From Auanema rhodensis (lineage: Eukaryota; Nematoda; Chromadorea; Rhabditida; Rhabditidae), in the NCBI GenBank assembly GCA_964057225.1, contig OZ059896.1:17744501-17808500 (forward strand): a DNA stretch of 64,000 bases, written 5' to 3'. A program made the translations under genes and the position numbers. Positions 37,830 to 56,600 of the stretch are shown piece after piece; within the stretch, counting starts at the first letter, position 1, and each line of letters starts with the position of its first letter. The notes below the pieces were generated by a model. It worked only from the letters and a program-made list of their open reading frames with translations. It was not told where the DNA came from and did no database searches.

Positions 37830-39077
37830 TATAGTATATGAAATACTTCTTTTTTTATTCTTAAAAGATATAACTTAGATATTCTATATCTTTATAAACA
37901 TTTTTTTGATTCAAATTATTACTTTTGTTGTTTTCAATTACTAATAATTATTCTTTGATAGATTAAAACTTCTATATAAACTTCTGAATATATGGTCAGG
38001 AGGTTTCCATGTCTTTTGCCTTTTCCTTTTTCGTACATAGATAGAACGATAGATAGATCAATGAATTTTTTTCTGAAACAAAAAAACAGTTTCACTTAAC
38101 CGGACCGGAACAATAATGTCCAGTGTTCGAAGATCATCTTAGGTGTTACACCACCGCAATCCTTCTACTCTTCTTTATTCATTTCATTTCGTTAATCTTT
38201 TTGAACGAGCTTAAACAGTACTTTAGATTTGTCGTAAATATGTATTTGATGTATGAATACATGTATGTTGTATATGTATAGCTATTAATCCAGGATATTC
38301 AAGCCATAGATCATAGTTATCATTTTGATCGTATGGAGTTATAGCTTGAATCTTGAATAAGAATGAATGAATGATCATGTCTACGTTTTGAAGATTTTAT
38401 GTAGATTGTACAAGATGTTTAATCACAAATATAAATGAAATTGTAGCAAAAGAAATCGACAAAAAGTTCCTTTGCACATAAAAAAACGAAAAAGCGAGAG
38501 GGAGAAGTAGAGAGAAATTTTTTGTGCGTATTGATGATATTGATGCTGATGAATACTATTATAACACAAATATTTGGGATTTTTGTTTTGTTGGTCGAAG
38601 CCCCCAGGTTATATATTTTGCTTTTTCTTTAAGAATTTTTATGATTCAAAAAAAATATTATAAATAACTATCTATAATTACTATTTTAATTATAATAACA
38701 AGACAAGGTGAAGGAGGAAAAAAAATTTGTTCTGACTACAGGTGTAATTCTGTTGTTTGTTTCCTCTTTTTATTGAAGAAGAAGAATGTTTTTTTTTGGG
38801 TTCACAGATAGAAGAAACAAAATAATATTTGGAAATGATATAAATCACTTAGTAACATCGTTATAATCATTAACATGAATGAGTATCAGAAATAGATCAA
38901 CTTTGGCTGACTCAGAAGAAAAAGTAGAAGAAGACGTAGACGACCACCACGATGTTGCGGAAAAAGCAAACGTTGTAGATAGTAGGGCTCGGCGAAATGA
39001 TAATTATATGTTATCTGTCAAACAATGCATGCCCATTCTGTTTTCTTATTGATAGTTCTCTCAGAATATTGAAATAT
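37407..39077. other. Intergenic, collagen 5' flank and unassigned patch
   Basis: Contains the collagen promoter and a GA microsatellite at about 37765-37824. A less A+T-rich patch at 38875-39000 is open for 58 codons on the plus strand (ATG at 38879) with an acidic composition. It lies just beyond the stop of the neuropeptide gene and may be its 3' UTR. No family match was recognised. Confidence 0.5.
37527..37534 (-). promoter_or_regulatory. Putative TATA box of cuticle collagen
   Basis: TATATATA about 120 bp before the collagen ATG on the minus strand. The third collagen in this window has a similar TATA-like element about 93 bp before its ATG. Confidence 0.45.
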
Positions 39078-40195
39078 TTAAAGAAATGTATCTAATCGCT
39101 TCTTCTGAGCTTCGCGAAGTAGACGTCGAGCTCGTAGAATCTGACGATTAGGAATGAATACGCAGCCCATTGGAGAGAAGAAACAGTTAGATGCCATTCG
39201 TCCTTCTAGTAGACGTTCGATTCGGCTGAAAACCATAATAAATTAGTTTTTTTTTTGAAATTTAAAACAAATTATATTTTTCCTCATTTAAAACTCTCTC
39301 TCTCTTTCTCTATTATTCTATTCGTTTTTTGACCAACTAGCAAACAGAATATGCTCAATTGAACAAATCTTTTCCAGTGATTGAGGTACTAAACGGTTGA
39401 CTTTTGTCAGAATTCACTAGTAAAGTTGGTAATGGTGGGTGGATTTTTTTGGAAAGAAATAAAATGTAAAACATAATAATATTTATTTAATAATCATATA
39501 TAATTAAGATTTAAATTGCAATCTTAATATTTAATTAATCAAATAAAAAAATATGCTTTAGCATCATATATAAAACTAAAATTATTATAATATTTAATTA
39601 TAATGTAAATATTATTTGAAAATATTGTAGCAGATAAATAAAAGTTATGATGATGATGATGATGATGATATACAATATGAACATCATTTAGTTATTTGAT
39701 TTCTTAATAAAATAACATATAATTATATGTATATTAAAATATACTATATATATTTATATAAAATTAATTAGAAATATCAATTTCTGACGTATGTCGATGA
39801 TTTTTTTCATTGAACTTAACACATTGTATGTCTTTAACATATTCATAATCCTAATCATAGATGCAAAAAATAATAATGTTATGGCTAACTAGAAGAGCAA
39901 TTTGTTTTTTTTTTTTGGGGTGGGAGAAAGTATTAAAATAAATTTATATTTTATTATATTATATATACATATAATAGCTTAAGATTTATTCAGCTTGTTA
40001 ATTAAAATATGCATACGTTATATGAAGATATATTTATATTTATTAGTCATTTTAATATTTAACTTTTGAAAAACTTGATAAAGTTTTATATTTTTATAAA
40101 AGAAATAACTTGAAAACAAACCTAGGTGCTGCTTGAACAGGGTCAAGAAAAATGATTGATGCAACAAGTACGAAAACTGCGATATGCCACTTCAT
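39078..40195 (-). CDS. Neuropeptide precursor with allatostatin-C-like disulphide loop
   Basis: Two exons (40122-40195 and 39078-39225) encode 73 residues, split by an 896-bp intron. The first exon encodes a clear signal peptide (MKWHIAVFVLVASII, ending near PVQA). The second carries MASNCFFSPMGCVFIPNR followed by basic sites (RARR, KKR). The loop C-F-F-S-P-M-G-C has the same six-residue ring and aromatic-aromatic-x-Pro placement as arthropod allatostatin C (C-[YF]-F-x-P-x-x-C), a somatostatin-related inhibitory peptide. It differs in having a longer C-terminal extension and only a single Arg before the peptide. Signal peptide, ring and processing sites support a secreted regulatory peptide; the AST-C assignment is inference. 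Each exon is short, so the gene is easy to overlook. Confidence 0.72.
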
Positions 40196-46256
<6,061 letters not shown>

Positions 46257-47246
46257 TTATTGCATGAAGCGGACAGACTCAGTACGAGCTGGGCATGGAC
46301 AATATCCAGCATCTGGTCCAATCTCTCCGTCAAGTCCTGGAGTGGCTGGTTGACCGTCGGATCCTGGAAGACCGTCAGTTCCTGGAAGACCGGCAGGTCC
46401 TGGAGTTCCTGTCTCTCCGTCTTGTCCGTCAAGTCCATCCTTTCCGGCTTCTCCGGCTGGTCCACGTGGTCCTGGAACTCCTGGTCTTCCTGGCTTGCCC
46501 TCGGTGTATTCGACTCCTGGCTCTCCAGCATCTCCCATTGGTCCTGGGCGTCCTGACATTCCTGGTCTTCCGTCAAGTCCTGGCTCTCCAGCATCTCCGT
46601 CGAGTCCTGGAACTCCTGGCTCTCCAGCGGCTCCTGGGATTCCGTCTTCTCCGGCATCTCCGACTGGTCCAACTGGTCCTGGTGGTCCTGGAGGTCCAGC
46701 TGGGCAGACAATGCAAGCCTTTGAGACCTAAAACGCTTGATAAAGAAAATGTATTGGTAAATGAACAAACATCATCTCCGAAGACAATCTGGTTTCCGCT
46801 GATTCCTTCACTACCTGGCTCTCCATCGAGTCCTGGAGCTCCTGGGGTTCCGTCATCTCCTGGAGGTCCTGGTGGTCCAGCTGGACATCCGTGAGATTGA
46901 GCTCCACAGTTGCATTGGTTGCTACTACGCTTGTTTCTGCCTAAAGCATTATTGTGATTATTATGAATCGCAACAGGAGAATACTGTACCGATTAAGGTG
47001 TTGAAGTTGAATTGCTCAGATGGGCGAGACTTGACAACAACCTCTCTCCAAGCAACATCGGCAACAGTCTAGAAGAAATAAGATTTAAAAGTATTGAAAG
47101 TGAAAGAATATTACCTTGAAATCAGACATACGATCCATGACATCATCATACATGTTGTTGATATCAACAACAATGCGTCCGATGCTAATGAAAGCACCGA
47201 AAACGATGACAAGAGTAGCAGCAGAAGCGATAGTACTGAAGCCCAT
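46257..47246 (-). CDS. Cuticle collagen, four exons
   Basis: Exons 47115-47246, 46990-47068, 46771-46940 and 46257-46727 join in phase into 283 residues. The N-terminal domain (MGFSTIASAATLVIVFGAF, then DINNMYDDVMDRMSDFK) is typical of nematode cuticle collagens. A furin-like site (GRNKRS) precedes CNCGAQSHGCPAGPPGPPG. After a short non-collagenous piece comes KACIVCPAGPPGPPG, then the main Gly-X-Y domain with one interruption (GVEYTEGKPG). It ends [18 protein letters not shown]. It shares the [10 protein letters not shown] ending with the 36508 collagen but is clearly diverged, so it is an older paralogue and not part of the recent duplication. A TATAAA-type box lies at 47339-47346. Confidence 0.95.
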
Positions 47247-47338
47247 CTGAAAAATATTTTGAATTGTTTGAAATATTATTAGAGAAGAAATAGAAGAAAT
47301 GAATGAAAGTATGATATTCAAAATCAAGCTTCCATCGC

Positions 47339-47346
47339 TTTATATA
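47339..47346 (-). promoter_or_regulatory. Putative TATA box of third collagen
   Basis: On the minus strand the sequence reads TATATAAA, about 93 bp before the ATG. Confidence 0.45.
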
Positions 47347-48239
47347 GAAGATTTGTGTGACCAAATTCATTATAAAACTTTATTCATAAAAACAAGTGAA
47401 ACCATTTCACACAGCACTTTCCCCGAAACATTATCTAGTTTGTAATAAAAAAATGCTTCAAGCGTTAAGTTTTCATCTTAAAACTTAAGTTTCAGATGTG
47501 CGTTTTTTGTTTTTCATCATCGTTAACTATTATTAAAGTTTTATAATGCATATCGTTCTTTGACGAAGCGTATTAGCATCCAAAACTATCATCAAACAAC
47601 CGTGTTTCAACGCTCTTCTCACCCCAAACTGATCTTTGTTGCTTACGCATAACAGATTGCTGACATGAACACAGGACTAAGCCATTGAAAAGGAAGATTC
47701 AGATTCCTTTTCTTGTAAAATGAAAGAAAAAAATTATATCTCTGCTCACGTATACCTTGGATAAGGAACAACATTTGAAATCAAAAATTATTTTAATCGT
47801 TGTCAGAGTAAGAAACAGATTTTCATTCTTCAAAATTTAAAAAAAAAGGGATTATTCATTATTTGATACCTGAATATGAAAAACTAACTATAACTATTAG
47901 TAAAATATATATAAGTTAGTATAAATTAGTATAAAATACCTAACTAACTATGTATAAATATTAAAATATTACTATAACATCATTATAACCTTTTGTGTTA
48001 TAGGTATAATCCAAACTTTTCATTTAATCAGATGAACATAGAAAAAAAAGAATTTTGAAAGAATACAACGTTTTGAATGGGATAATCATTATGATTGGGA
48101 TTAGATTCAGAAATTTGATCTGATGAGCCGGATCATAGAAACATAGTTTACTATAAATTTATATTCTCATTTTCATTTATAGTTATTTCTTCAAAAAGTT
48201 CAAACATTTTAATATTTTTTTTATTATTTTGGAATAGTA
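47347..48239. other. Intergenic, shared 5' flank of divergent genes
   Basis: About 0.9 kb between the divergent collagen and secreted-protein genes. A+T-rich with short TATA-like runs near 47905-47960. No coding region was found. Confidence 0.55.
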
Positions 48240-48802
48240 ATGAGAAATAGAGCAATCAGCTTTTTCTTCATTTATTTAATCTCAACTACACAATGTCAAA
48301 TGAAAAATCGGGATGCATTTGTGAAAAGAGTTATTAATCTTGATGTTAAACTTGCAACGAAAAATGAAATTAACAAGGTATAATTCATTAATTATACAAA
48401 TATATATCATTATTAACATTATTTATAATAGTTCTTAACATGTGTATGTCCATCTGTGCATGAATGTGGTTCAATTGTCCAGTTTGGTTCAGGTAAATTA
48501 CTGTTTTGTCTTTACATACATATCTTCATGTTTTTCCTTCTCTCTCTCTTTTATTTTAGATATCCTCAACTGTCTCTCTACTGCTGTGCCTGATGTTTAT
48601 CAAAATTTACTTTCAATGCTACCTGGATGTGAGATTTACCATTGATGTTTTCTTCTTTTTTTTTCAAGCAAAATCCTATTTTCAGTCGAAGGTTGTTTGC
48701 TTATGAGTTTGTCCACAACATTGGTACTGTCCGCCAAAGCAGCCTCTGTGATTCTTCCAAAAGTCACAAAAGTCTATAATCAGGTACAAAGCTTGTTTCC
48801 TT

Positions 48803-48861
<59 letters not shown>

Positions 48862-49238
48862 TCTCTCTCGTCCCTCACATCTCTCTCTCTATCCCGTTCT
48901 ATTTCAAATATTCTTTCTTGAAAATGCTTGCTTTCAGATGTGCAAGAAAGTAGAAGCTGGAAAAAAGAAAGGAAAGGCTGTACTTGCTTCGTGTGATGTT
49001 GGTATTAACTATCTTCTGCAACAAGTCAATCGAAAGTACATTGACAACATCTGTATGGCTGTTAAGGATGTAATATTATTTTTTAACCATAAGATCATAA
49101 ATGGACAATCATTTATCTCATTTTCAGACAGCTAGTGCAAAAGAATTTGGATGTGTATTGAAACATGGAACACCAATTATAGATTTAAATACTTATAACT
49201 GTGCTTCATCGAAAGCTAATATCTTTGGGAAAAAGTAA
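48240..49238 (+). CDS. Secreted Cys-rich protein, family not recognised
   Basis: Six exons (48240-48377, 48432-48492, 48560-48628, 48686-48783, 48938-49069, 49128-49238) join in phase into 202 residues. A signal peptide (MRNRAISFFFIYLISTTQC) is followed by a mostly helical-looking protein with about eleven Cys residues: LTCVCPSVHEC, LNC, EGC, MCKK, ASCD, ICMAV, FGCV, YNCA. Even spacing of single Cys between helices suggests several disulphides. A basic patch (KKVEAGKKKGKA) lies mid-protein. The intron after 48783 contains a long TC microsatellite. I recognise no domain. It could be a nematode-specific secreted or body-cavity protein; no function is proposed. Confidence 0.75.
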
Positions 49239-50729
49239 AGACAATACTTTCATTGTTATATCATTATGTATATTCTTTATTGTCTAATATGAATATTTAG
49301 AATAAAATTGAAAATTATTTATCGAATTATCTTCTAGAAGCTTCTCATTCTCGATAACCTTTACACATTAACAATCTCTCTATCTAACCCCTTAAGTAGA
49401 TCGACAAATTTATCTTCTGGTATCTGAATTCTACATGAAGAAATTCTTCTTTTTTTTTTGTTGCGAAATGGCAAAACAAAGAACAAATAACTATTTTCAA
49501 AGTTTTTTTCTATATATGTTATAACAGAAAAAGGTATGTCTGATAATTGGATAAGGCAGACACTAATAAACTTAATTAAATTTTTCCATTTTTTAAAAGA
49601 ACTGAATACATTAAGATTCAGTTAATACTGATTAAAGTCATTACATCTTCATTAATATTTCTTCTTCAAAAGTAAGATATTGAGACACAACGTTTACTTC
49701 TCTTTTACTTTCTCTCTCTGTCTCCCCCTCCCCTCTCTTTCTCTCTCTCTCTCTATTTGTATGCTCTGTATATGTTCTCTTAATGTATTTCTATATATAT
49801 GTATATATATGTATATCTTCATGTACCTTTAGTCTACATTTTTCTTTTTCTCCCTATAACCTGCTTTAACTCCCTCCCTCTCTCTTATATTAGATCTCCT
49901 TTTTTTTTCTTAGCTAGCCATCCAATTGTTTTCAGGATGTTGGAAAAAGAGGGAGTGAACGAGAACAGAAAATGAGAAAATCGAAGAGAGTAAAAACTTT
50001 TTTTGTGTTCTCTTCTACAGGAATTTTATTGAAGAGATTGTAGGCTACGTTTTTCAAAATTTTTATCTTCAACCATATCAATAGCAATGTTGCTTAGCAA
50101 TGGAACATAACTAATACAACGGCTGAAAATCCATTAATTTCTTCGCCGATTGCCGTGGGACATACAAGAAATTGCTTTCTAGAAAATGTGCATTTCCATA
50201 TATTGAATGAAATAATTTAGTTTTCTATTAATCACCTGTTCGTTCAATACGGAGCTCTACGAGTAGTTTGACTTATTCTCTGTATATGGTGTATACATAT
50301 AGTTAGAGATAACTGATATATAGAGAATGTTTTTTTCTCTCTTTTCTATATAAATTACTATAATATTTCTTTTTTTTTTTAATTTTAAATATTGAATTTC
50401 TTTTTCCTTTCTTCTCTCAATTCTATATTCCTTGTAACTTTCTTCTTTCTCTCAATCTACTTACCTAGCCGTCAGTCCTCACCCTCTATCTTTCTATCAA
50501 TCTATATACTTCATAACTTTTACCTTGTTTTTTTCTTCTCATATCTATATGTAACCAATAGAAATTAAAAACTTTCACTATTTTCATTCTTTTTCGTATA
50601 TTTTGATAACTATATTGAAAGATTTTCTATGATTTAAAGCTAATTAACCTCCCTCAATCTCTTTAGCTCCTTCTCAAGACAACGAGTCACCTTAACCACC
50701 AAATTTCTTCATATATTAGTCTCAGTTCA

Positions 50730-50775
<46 letters not shown>

Positions 50776-51194
50776 GTATTTCTTTGTTTCCTTCTACATT
50801 TGTGTCTGTCTCTTTCTCTTCTACCTCAATTGATACAACTTTCTGCTACTACCTCTTTCTCAATCATTTTATTGTTTTTCTTCTATTATTTCGAGATGAA
50901 ATTATGAGAAACAAAGTTCTTTCCCTTTTCCATGTTTCAATTTACCTCTAATACTCTACTCATATCTTCAGCTTATATATTCCATTATTCGTTTTTTTTG
51001 TTTCTTGTTTGTACCGTTAATGTGTCATATTTTCGGTTATATAATCATTTTTCCTTACATTTATTTTCATTTACTATGAAAAAGAACATTCTTTTTCTAT
51101 ATATTAACTATATGTATTTAATTATATATCTAATAGTTTATAAAATTCAAAGAAAAAATTCAAAATTTAGCATTCTCTCAATTTCGGCGGCATT
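49239..51194. other. Intergenic, no gene supported
   Basis: About 2 kb, T/C-rich, with TC microsatellites (49728-49754 and 50733-50771). A near-palindrome GTTGCTTAGCAAT at about 50092 resembles an RFX X-box but has the wrong half-site spacing. No coding region was found. Confidence 0.55.
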
Positions 51195-54100
51195 ATGGGG
51201 GCCGTCATCGCAAAATTTAAACCTAAAAGTAGTCAAACGAAGCAGTTTGATCCGGATGAAAAATGGAGTAATTTGTATCGTGAAATGGAAAAAAATAATA
51301 TTTATCGATGGGTTGGATTAAAAAATGGTAATAATTAATAAAAATAATAGTTTACTTTCTTCTCACATAATTTATTTTAATTTGATCATTTTTTTTTGAC
51401 CGAAAATATGTTTGAAAAAAAAATTTTTATTTCTAATATTATGTATTTATTGATTTTTAAATTAAAAATGTCATAGGTGGTGATCTCATAGCCATTTATG
51501 AACGCGATGGCGAAGAGGGAATTATCAAATTTGCTGAGGAAAAAATTGCTCCAATGCTGTTTGACGAAGGTCAAAATGGACCACATCTCATTACAGTTAA
51601 TGATTATATAAAATGGAAAAAAGCTTCAGTAAGTTGTTAAAAATATTTTTTATTTTTTTTAAAACTTGAAAACTTGAGAATCTCAAACTCAAACTATAAT
51701 CTCTATTATCATTAGTTCGGTATTAGATACTAAATGTATATTCTATTTTAGAATTTGGAGTTGGGTATATCAGATGACGATTCGGAAAGTTTTGAGACAC
51801 GGTTCATAGAACATAAAGCATTATGGAGATTGAATAAACGTGGTGTTAAAGGAGAAAATATTATTCATCTATTACTTAATAGGTATATTTAGTTATTAAT
51901 TATATAATTATTTTATAAATTTATTCTTATATTATAGAGATCAAGAAGTTTGTCATGAAATTGCACGAATATTACTTAAAAAATATCCTGGACTCTGTGA
52001 TGATATCTATATGGGAAATGAAAATTTTGGTTTGTATTTACTATTTTACAAACATAGTTTTAATATTTTATAAAATTAATAAATACTGATATAATTTATT
52101 TTATTCAATTATTCATCTTAGATTCCTAATTAGTTTGCAGTTTTATGGATTTTTCCACCCTCAATCTTTAATTTAATTTCTCTTTATCTTATCTTTACAA
52201 GAAATTCTTAAAATTAAATATAAATAATATTATATATTAACTATATGTATACATATATTTATAATCATATAGGTCAATCTGCTTTACATCTGGCTATTGT
52301 TCATGATGATTATGAGACAGTTCAAATATTACTTGAATGTGGAGCTAATGTCAATGTTCGAGCTTGTGGAGATTTTTTTCGTCCGGAAGGCTGGAGACAT
52401 GGCAAAAAGATATCAGATTATCAAGGTATGACTGTTCATATATTATCAACATCTGCAATTAAAACATGATTTATAAAGGTTATAATCGTTATACACTTTA
52501 AGGCTGGGCATACTATGGTGAATATCCCTTAGCTTTTGCAGCTTGTTTTGGAAATAAAGATATCTATGATATGTTAATACAACATGATGCTGATCCAAAT
52601 AATCGAGATTATTTTGGAAATACAATTCTACACATGTGTGTTATCAGTAACAGTATTGTATGTTTCAAAATTTTTATTTATATTCTATTATACTTTATTA
52701 TTTTAAATTATATTAGGTCGCCGAATTGAAACGAGGCCCCCATCTATTTTTTTCAAAAATTTTTAAAATAAAATTAGAATATATTTAAACGAATACAAAA
52801 TAATATTTTAAATTAATCTCAGATCATTCATCTGAAAAGCTTGCTTGATTTTAATCTCATTTTTTTCGTCTTGTTCGTTGTGGTTGTAGCTCATATGAGC
52901 CACATCTTTTTATATCCCAAAATTAAAGCTGTTTATGGAGAATCTTCTCCAGCTTTCAGCACATGTAATAAGTGGTTTTCCCGCTTCAAAACCGGCAAAA
53001 TGGATCTCGGAGATCGTCATAAACTCGTTGCAACACCAAAAAGGCACTGATCTCTGTTTTCTGGGATGAAAACGGAATCCTCTACTGTGATATTCTTTTT
53101 TATAGAACAATCACAGATGGGGAATACTATTCTGAGCTACTCAGACAGTTTCATGTTGCCATTGAAGCCGAAGATGAGCTCAGAAAAGGAGCATAGTGTT
53201 GTTGCATGACAACGCGTTGTGCGAAAGTATAGCTTGAGGGGTCAAATCTTCAAAACAATACAGAAAAGTTTCGACCTAATAATAACCATATGTATATAAT
53301 GTTTTTTACTTATTATTTTCTTTCAGTCTATGTATTCCTATGCTGTACGACATTGGCAATCACCAGCTGATCGTGATGTTGTTAATGAAGCAGGTCATAC
53401 ACCTATTACCTTAGCTGCTAAATTGGGACGAAAAGAAATTTTCGAGCAAATGTTAGAACTTTCTAAAGTTGTAAGTTACACTGTAAAACTATAAAACTAT
53501 ATATGTAACTAAATGTATATGCACATATATGTCTATACACATAGTTTAATCAGAATCAACTGTAGCTAAATAGCTTCACGTATAATCTGTTCGATTCTGC
53601 TGCATGCTGATAGAATCAAAATTTATTGATAAATGTGAATAAAGCCACAAATTATTTAGGAATTTTGGAGATTTTCGGATATGGCTTGTTCTGCTTATCC
53701 GTTAAACACTTTGGATACAATTAAATTTGATGGATCTACAAGTAGACTAAAATAGGAAAAAAAACTTTTCTATGGATTAATTTTCAGATTATGACTCTGC
53801 ATTGATGATTGTGATTAACGGCAGAACACCAGCTCATCTTGATATGATTGGAAGTGAAGTAATGGAAAGATTATTACAAGATAAATGGCAGGCTTTTGCC
53901 AGGGTGAGTCATTTAAAAAAAGAACTTCTTTGGAAATAAAACAAAATGTATTTTAGAGGGGACTGTATGTTCGTTTAGTTGTCTGTTTTATACATCTTAT
54001 ATTCATTGCTCTATCAGCTGGCTTAAGGCCTACCGAACAAGAGCGTCTTTTCTTTGAAGAACCACGATATGATGACTATGTATAAATTGCATTCAAGCTT

Positions 54101-56435
54101 ACTAACTATGCTAATAATTACAGATTCGTTTGGTTACGGAAACGTTAACTTATGTTTTAACTATGTATTTTTATTGGCAACAAACATTAGAAGTTAAAGC
54201 CCAAGGCTTTGCATCTTATGTACGAAATATGGTCAGAACTTTCCTCTTACTTTCTTCTTTATATATATATTTTTTATTCAATTTCAGTCCACAACACCTG
54301 CAAAAACAATTTATTTAGTATCAAACTTTATGATATTACTTTGTCTTCCATTACGATTAGCTAGATTTTACGAAATCGAAGAAGCTTTGCTTGCTTTCGC
54401 TGTGCCGGGTTCATTTATATATCTTTTATTTTTCGCTAGGTATTCTTTGCTTCTTTTTTCTTTTTTTTTCTTTTTTTTTTGAATTCAAAAATTGTTAACT
54501 TATAGAGTTTTTCGTCTTACTGGTCCATTTATTCAAATGATTTATAATATGATTGCTGGAGATCTCTTCTTATTCGGAATTATTTCGTCTATATTTTTAA
54601 TTCCTTTTTCATTTGGTTATTAATTATATTTACTATCTAACATGCATATATTAACTTATATTTTGTTTCAGTTTTTTATTTTCTTGGTGCTGATATGCCA
54701 CAAAAACAAGATCTGCCAGAAGGCAATGACTATAAATGCAAAGTATCTGGTTATCGCATATTCACCTTTATAACACGAATTGAGACGTTTGTTACTCTTT
54801 TCAGAGCTAGCATGGGTGGTTATGATGTAAGTTTGCAATTAAAAAAATACATATTCACATAATTTGTTTTGCAATTCACATATGTATACACACACATACA
54901 TAGTATAGTATATATGTTGATATATTATACTATTAGTAAAACTATACTATTATATACTATATAGTGTCATATATAATAATCTAACTTATATTATTGTAGT
55001 ATGAAGAGCTTGCATGTTCGAATTATGAATTTTTTACAAAAATTCTATTCGTACTTTATATGTTTGTCATGCCAATTATGATGATTAACATACTTATTGC
55101 CATGATGGGAAATACATATACAACTGTCATTGCTAAAGCCGAGAAAGCCTGGAGACGACAGGTGAAATACAAAAATATCCCAACTATATCATCCATTTCA
55201 TTTGTTTTTATTTACAGCATGCTCAAATTATCATGACGTTAGAACGTTCTTTGGGTCCCAAAAAGCTTATGCAGCACATGCTTAACTACAGTATAAAATT
55301 ACAAGAAGGGTATGTATTACAGATTTCATTTAGATAGAAATAGATTAGATCTCATCGCATTGTAAATTTTCTTCAAATTTATTATTTTAAGGAAATAATA
55401 ATGAAAATTTAATATAAAGAAAATAACAACCGTACAAATCAATGAACATAATAAGAATAAGAAATTACGTAATTCCTATTGCTCACGTCATTCACGTGAA
55501 CTGGCTTTGTACTTCGTGAGATTAGTTGGGACAAATTAGATCAGAAATCAGAAAAAAAATTTTTCTTCTCTTTAATTCTTATGAGAAATGAATGAAATAT
55601 TAATTTTCCATGAATGACATTGCAAAAACCAACGCATTTCTAGGCAAGACGATGAACCAGAAGTTCGTGGTTTGATGGTAGTCAAGAAAACGATTAAAAC
55701 AAAAGCCGGAGCTCGACGTCAAGCTACATTAAATTGGATTCGGCTGGGAAAACGAGTACAGCTTTATCCTTTTTTATCTTCTTTTCTAAGAGCAAACTTA
55801 CTACAATTTCTTTTCTCGAGAAAACGCTTTCATGCTTTTCAAAACGGGATTCTCAAATTATTTTACAAAACAATTATTTTAAGATCATAATACTAGTTGA
55901 AAGACATGGCGTCGATGAAGCAGTTCGAATTGTTCACGGATTTGAACAGATGGACGGTGTGCATGCAGCTGACATCCGCAGGCCTTTAACTCGAAATCGA
56001 CCTATAACTATGTATAACCATGGTCCAGCAGAGGTAAATTCAATTAAGTATTTTTGATCTTTTATCATTATTATACAGATAGTCAAAATTACACCGACAA
56101 CGGCGGAGCCCCGAGAGTTAACCCCACCTGATGTACAATTCGAGATTATACGACCACAAACTTCAACGCAAATGCAGCCATCTTCTATTATGAAAAAAAG
56201 ACCACAGGCTATACTCAGTGTTGATAATCTTAGAGATTTTACACTTCAAGTGGTTTGTTTTCTATTCAGCCCAAAATATATATTCTCAATTATTTGTTTT
56301 CAGCCAAGATCAATTAATGTACGAGGAAATGTCACCTTCCCTGCACAAATTGATATAGACCTGCCAAATATGCCATCTGGTAGTGCTCCGACGAGGAAAA
56401 TCCCGAAAAGGGAGAGTGCGAGTCGAACAGCATAA
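51195..56435 (+). CDS. TRPV cation channel subunit (OSM-9/OCR type)
   Basis: Twenty exons give 874 residues. A cytoplasmic N-terminus holds ankyrin repeats (about residues 95-300: [69 protein letters not shown]). Then come [20 protein letters not shown] and six membrane segments: S1 [14 protein letters not shown]2 [12 protein letters not shown]3 [16 protein letters not shown]4 ending [12 protein letters not shown]5 [16 protein letters not shown], and S6 [18 protein letters not shown]. The pore helix and filter region reads [15 protein letters not shown]. The TRP helix Trp (KAWRRQHAQ) is present. Nematode TRPV subunits form heteromers in ciliated sensory neurons for osmosensation, touch and odour. 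The OSM-9 versus OCR assignment needs a tree. One intron (52658-53326) hosts a mariner remnant. Confidence 0.93.
52713..53279 (+). mobile_element. Internally deleted mariner (Tc1/mariner) element with matching ends
   Basis: Bounded by TTAGGTCG and its reverse complement CGACCTAA, each flanked by TA, the mariner target-site duplication; total 567 bp. Inside, on the plus strand, are remnants of a mariner transposase: an N-terminal helix-turn-helix piece ([20 protein letters not shown], near 52958-53017) fused directly to a catalytic-core piece ([19 protein letters not shown]), then a degraded LHDNA-like motif near 53199-53216. The central part including the first catalytic Asp is deleted and frames are broken, so it is non-autonomous. 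It sits within a TRPV intron in the same orientation as the gene and does not touch the splice sites. Confidence 0.88.
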
Positions 56436-56600
56436 CGTTTTGTTTTACTTTGAATAATTTTTGAAAATAAAAAGATTTTTACAAATCATGAAAACCTTTA
56501 CTAATGCATCTTAACAACATTGTAACAACTAGTATAAACAATAACAACAACAGATAACAATAACAACAAGAAAAATGAAAAAATAATATAAAAAGAACAA

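Noticed and set aside
50088-50110. X-box-like palindrome (GTTGCTTAGCAAT) upstream of the TRPV gene
   Set aside because: Half-site spacing is one base short of the RFX consensus and it lies about 1.1 kb from the start; likely chance.
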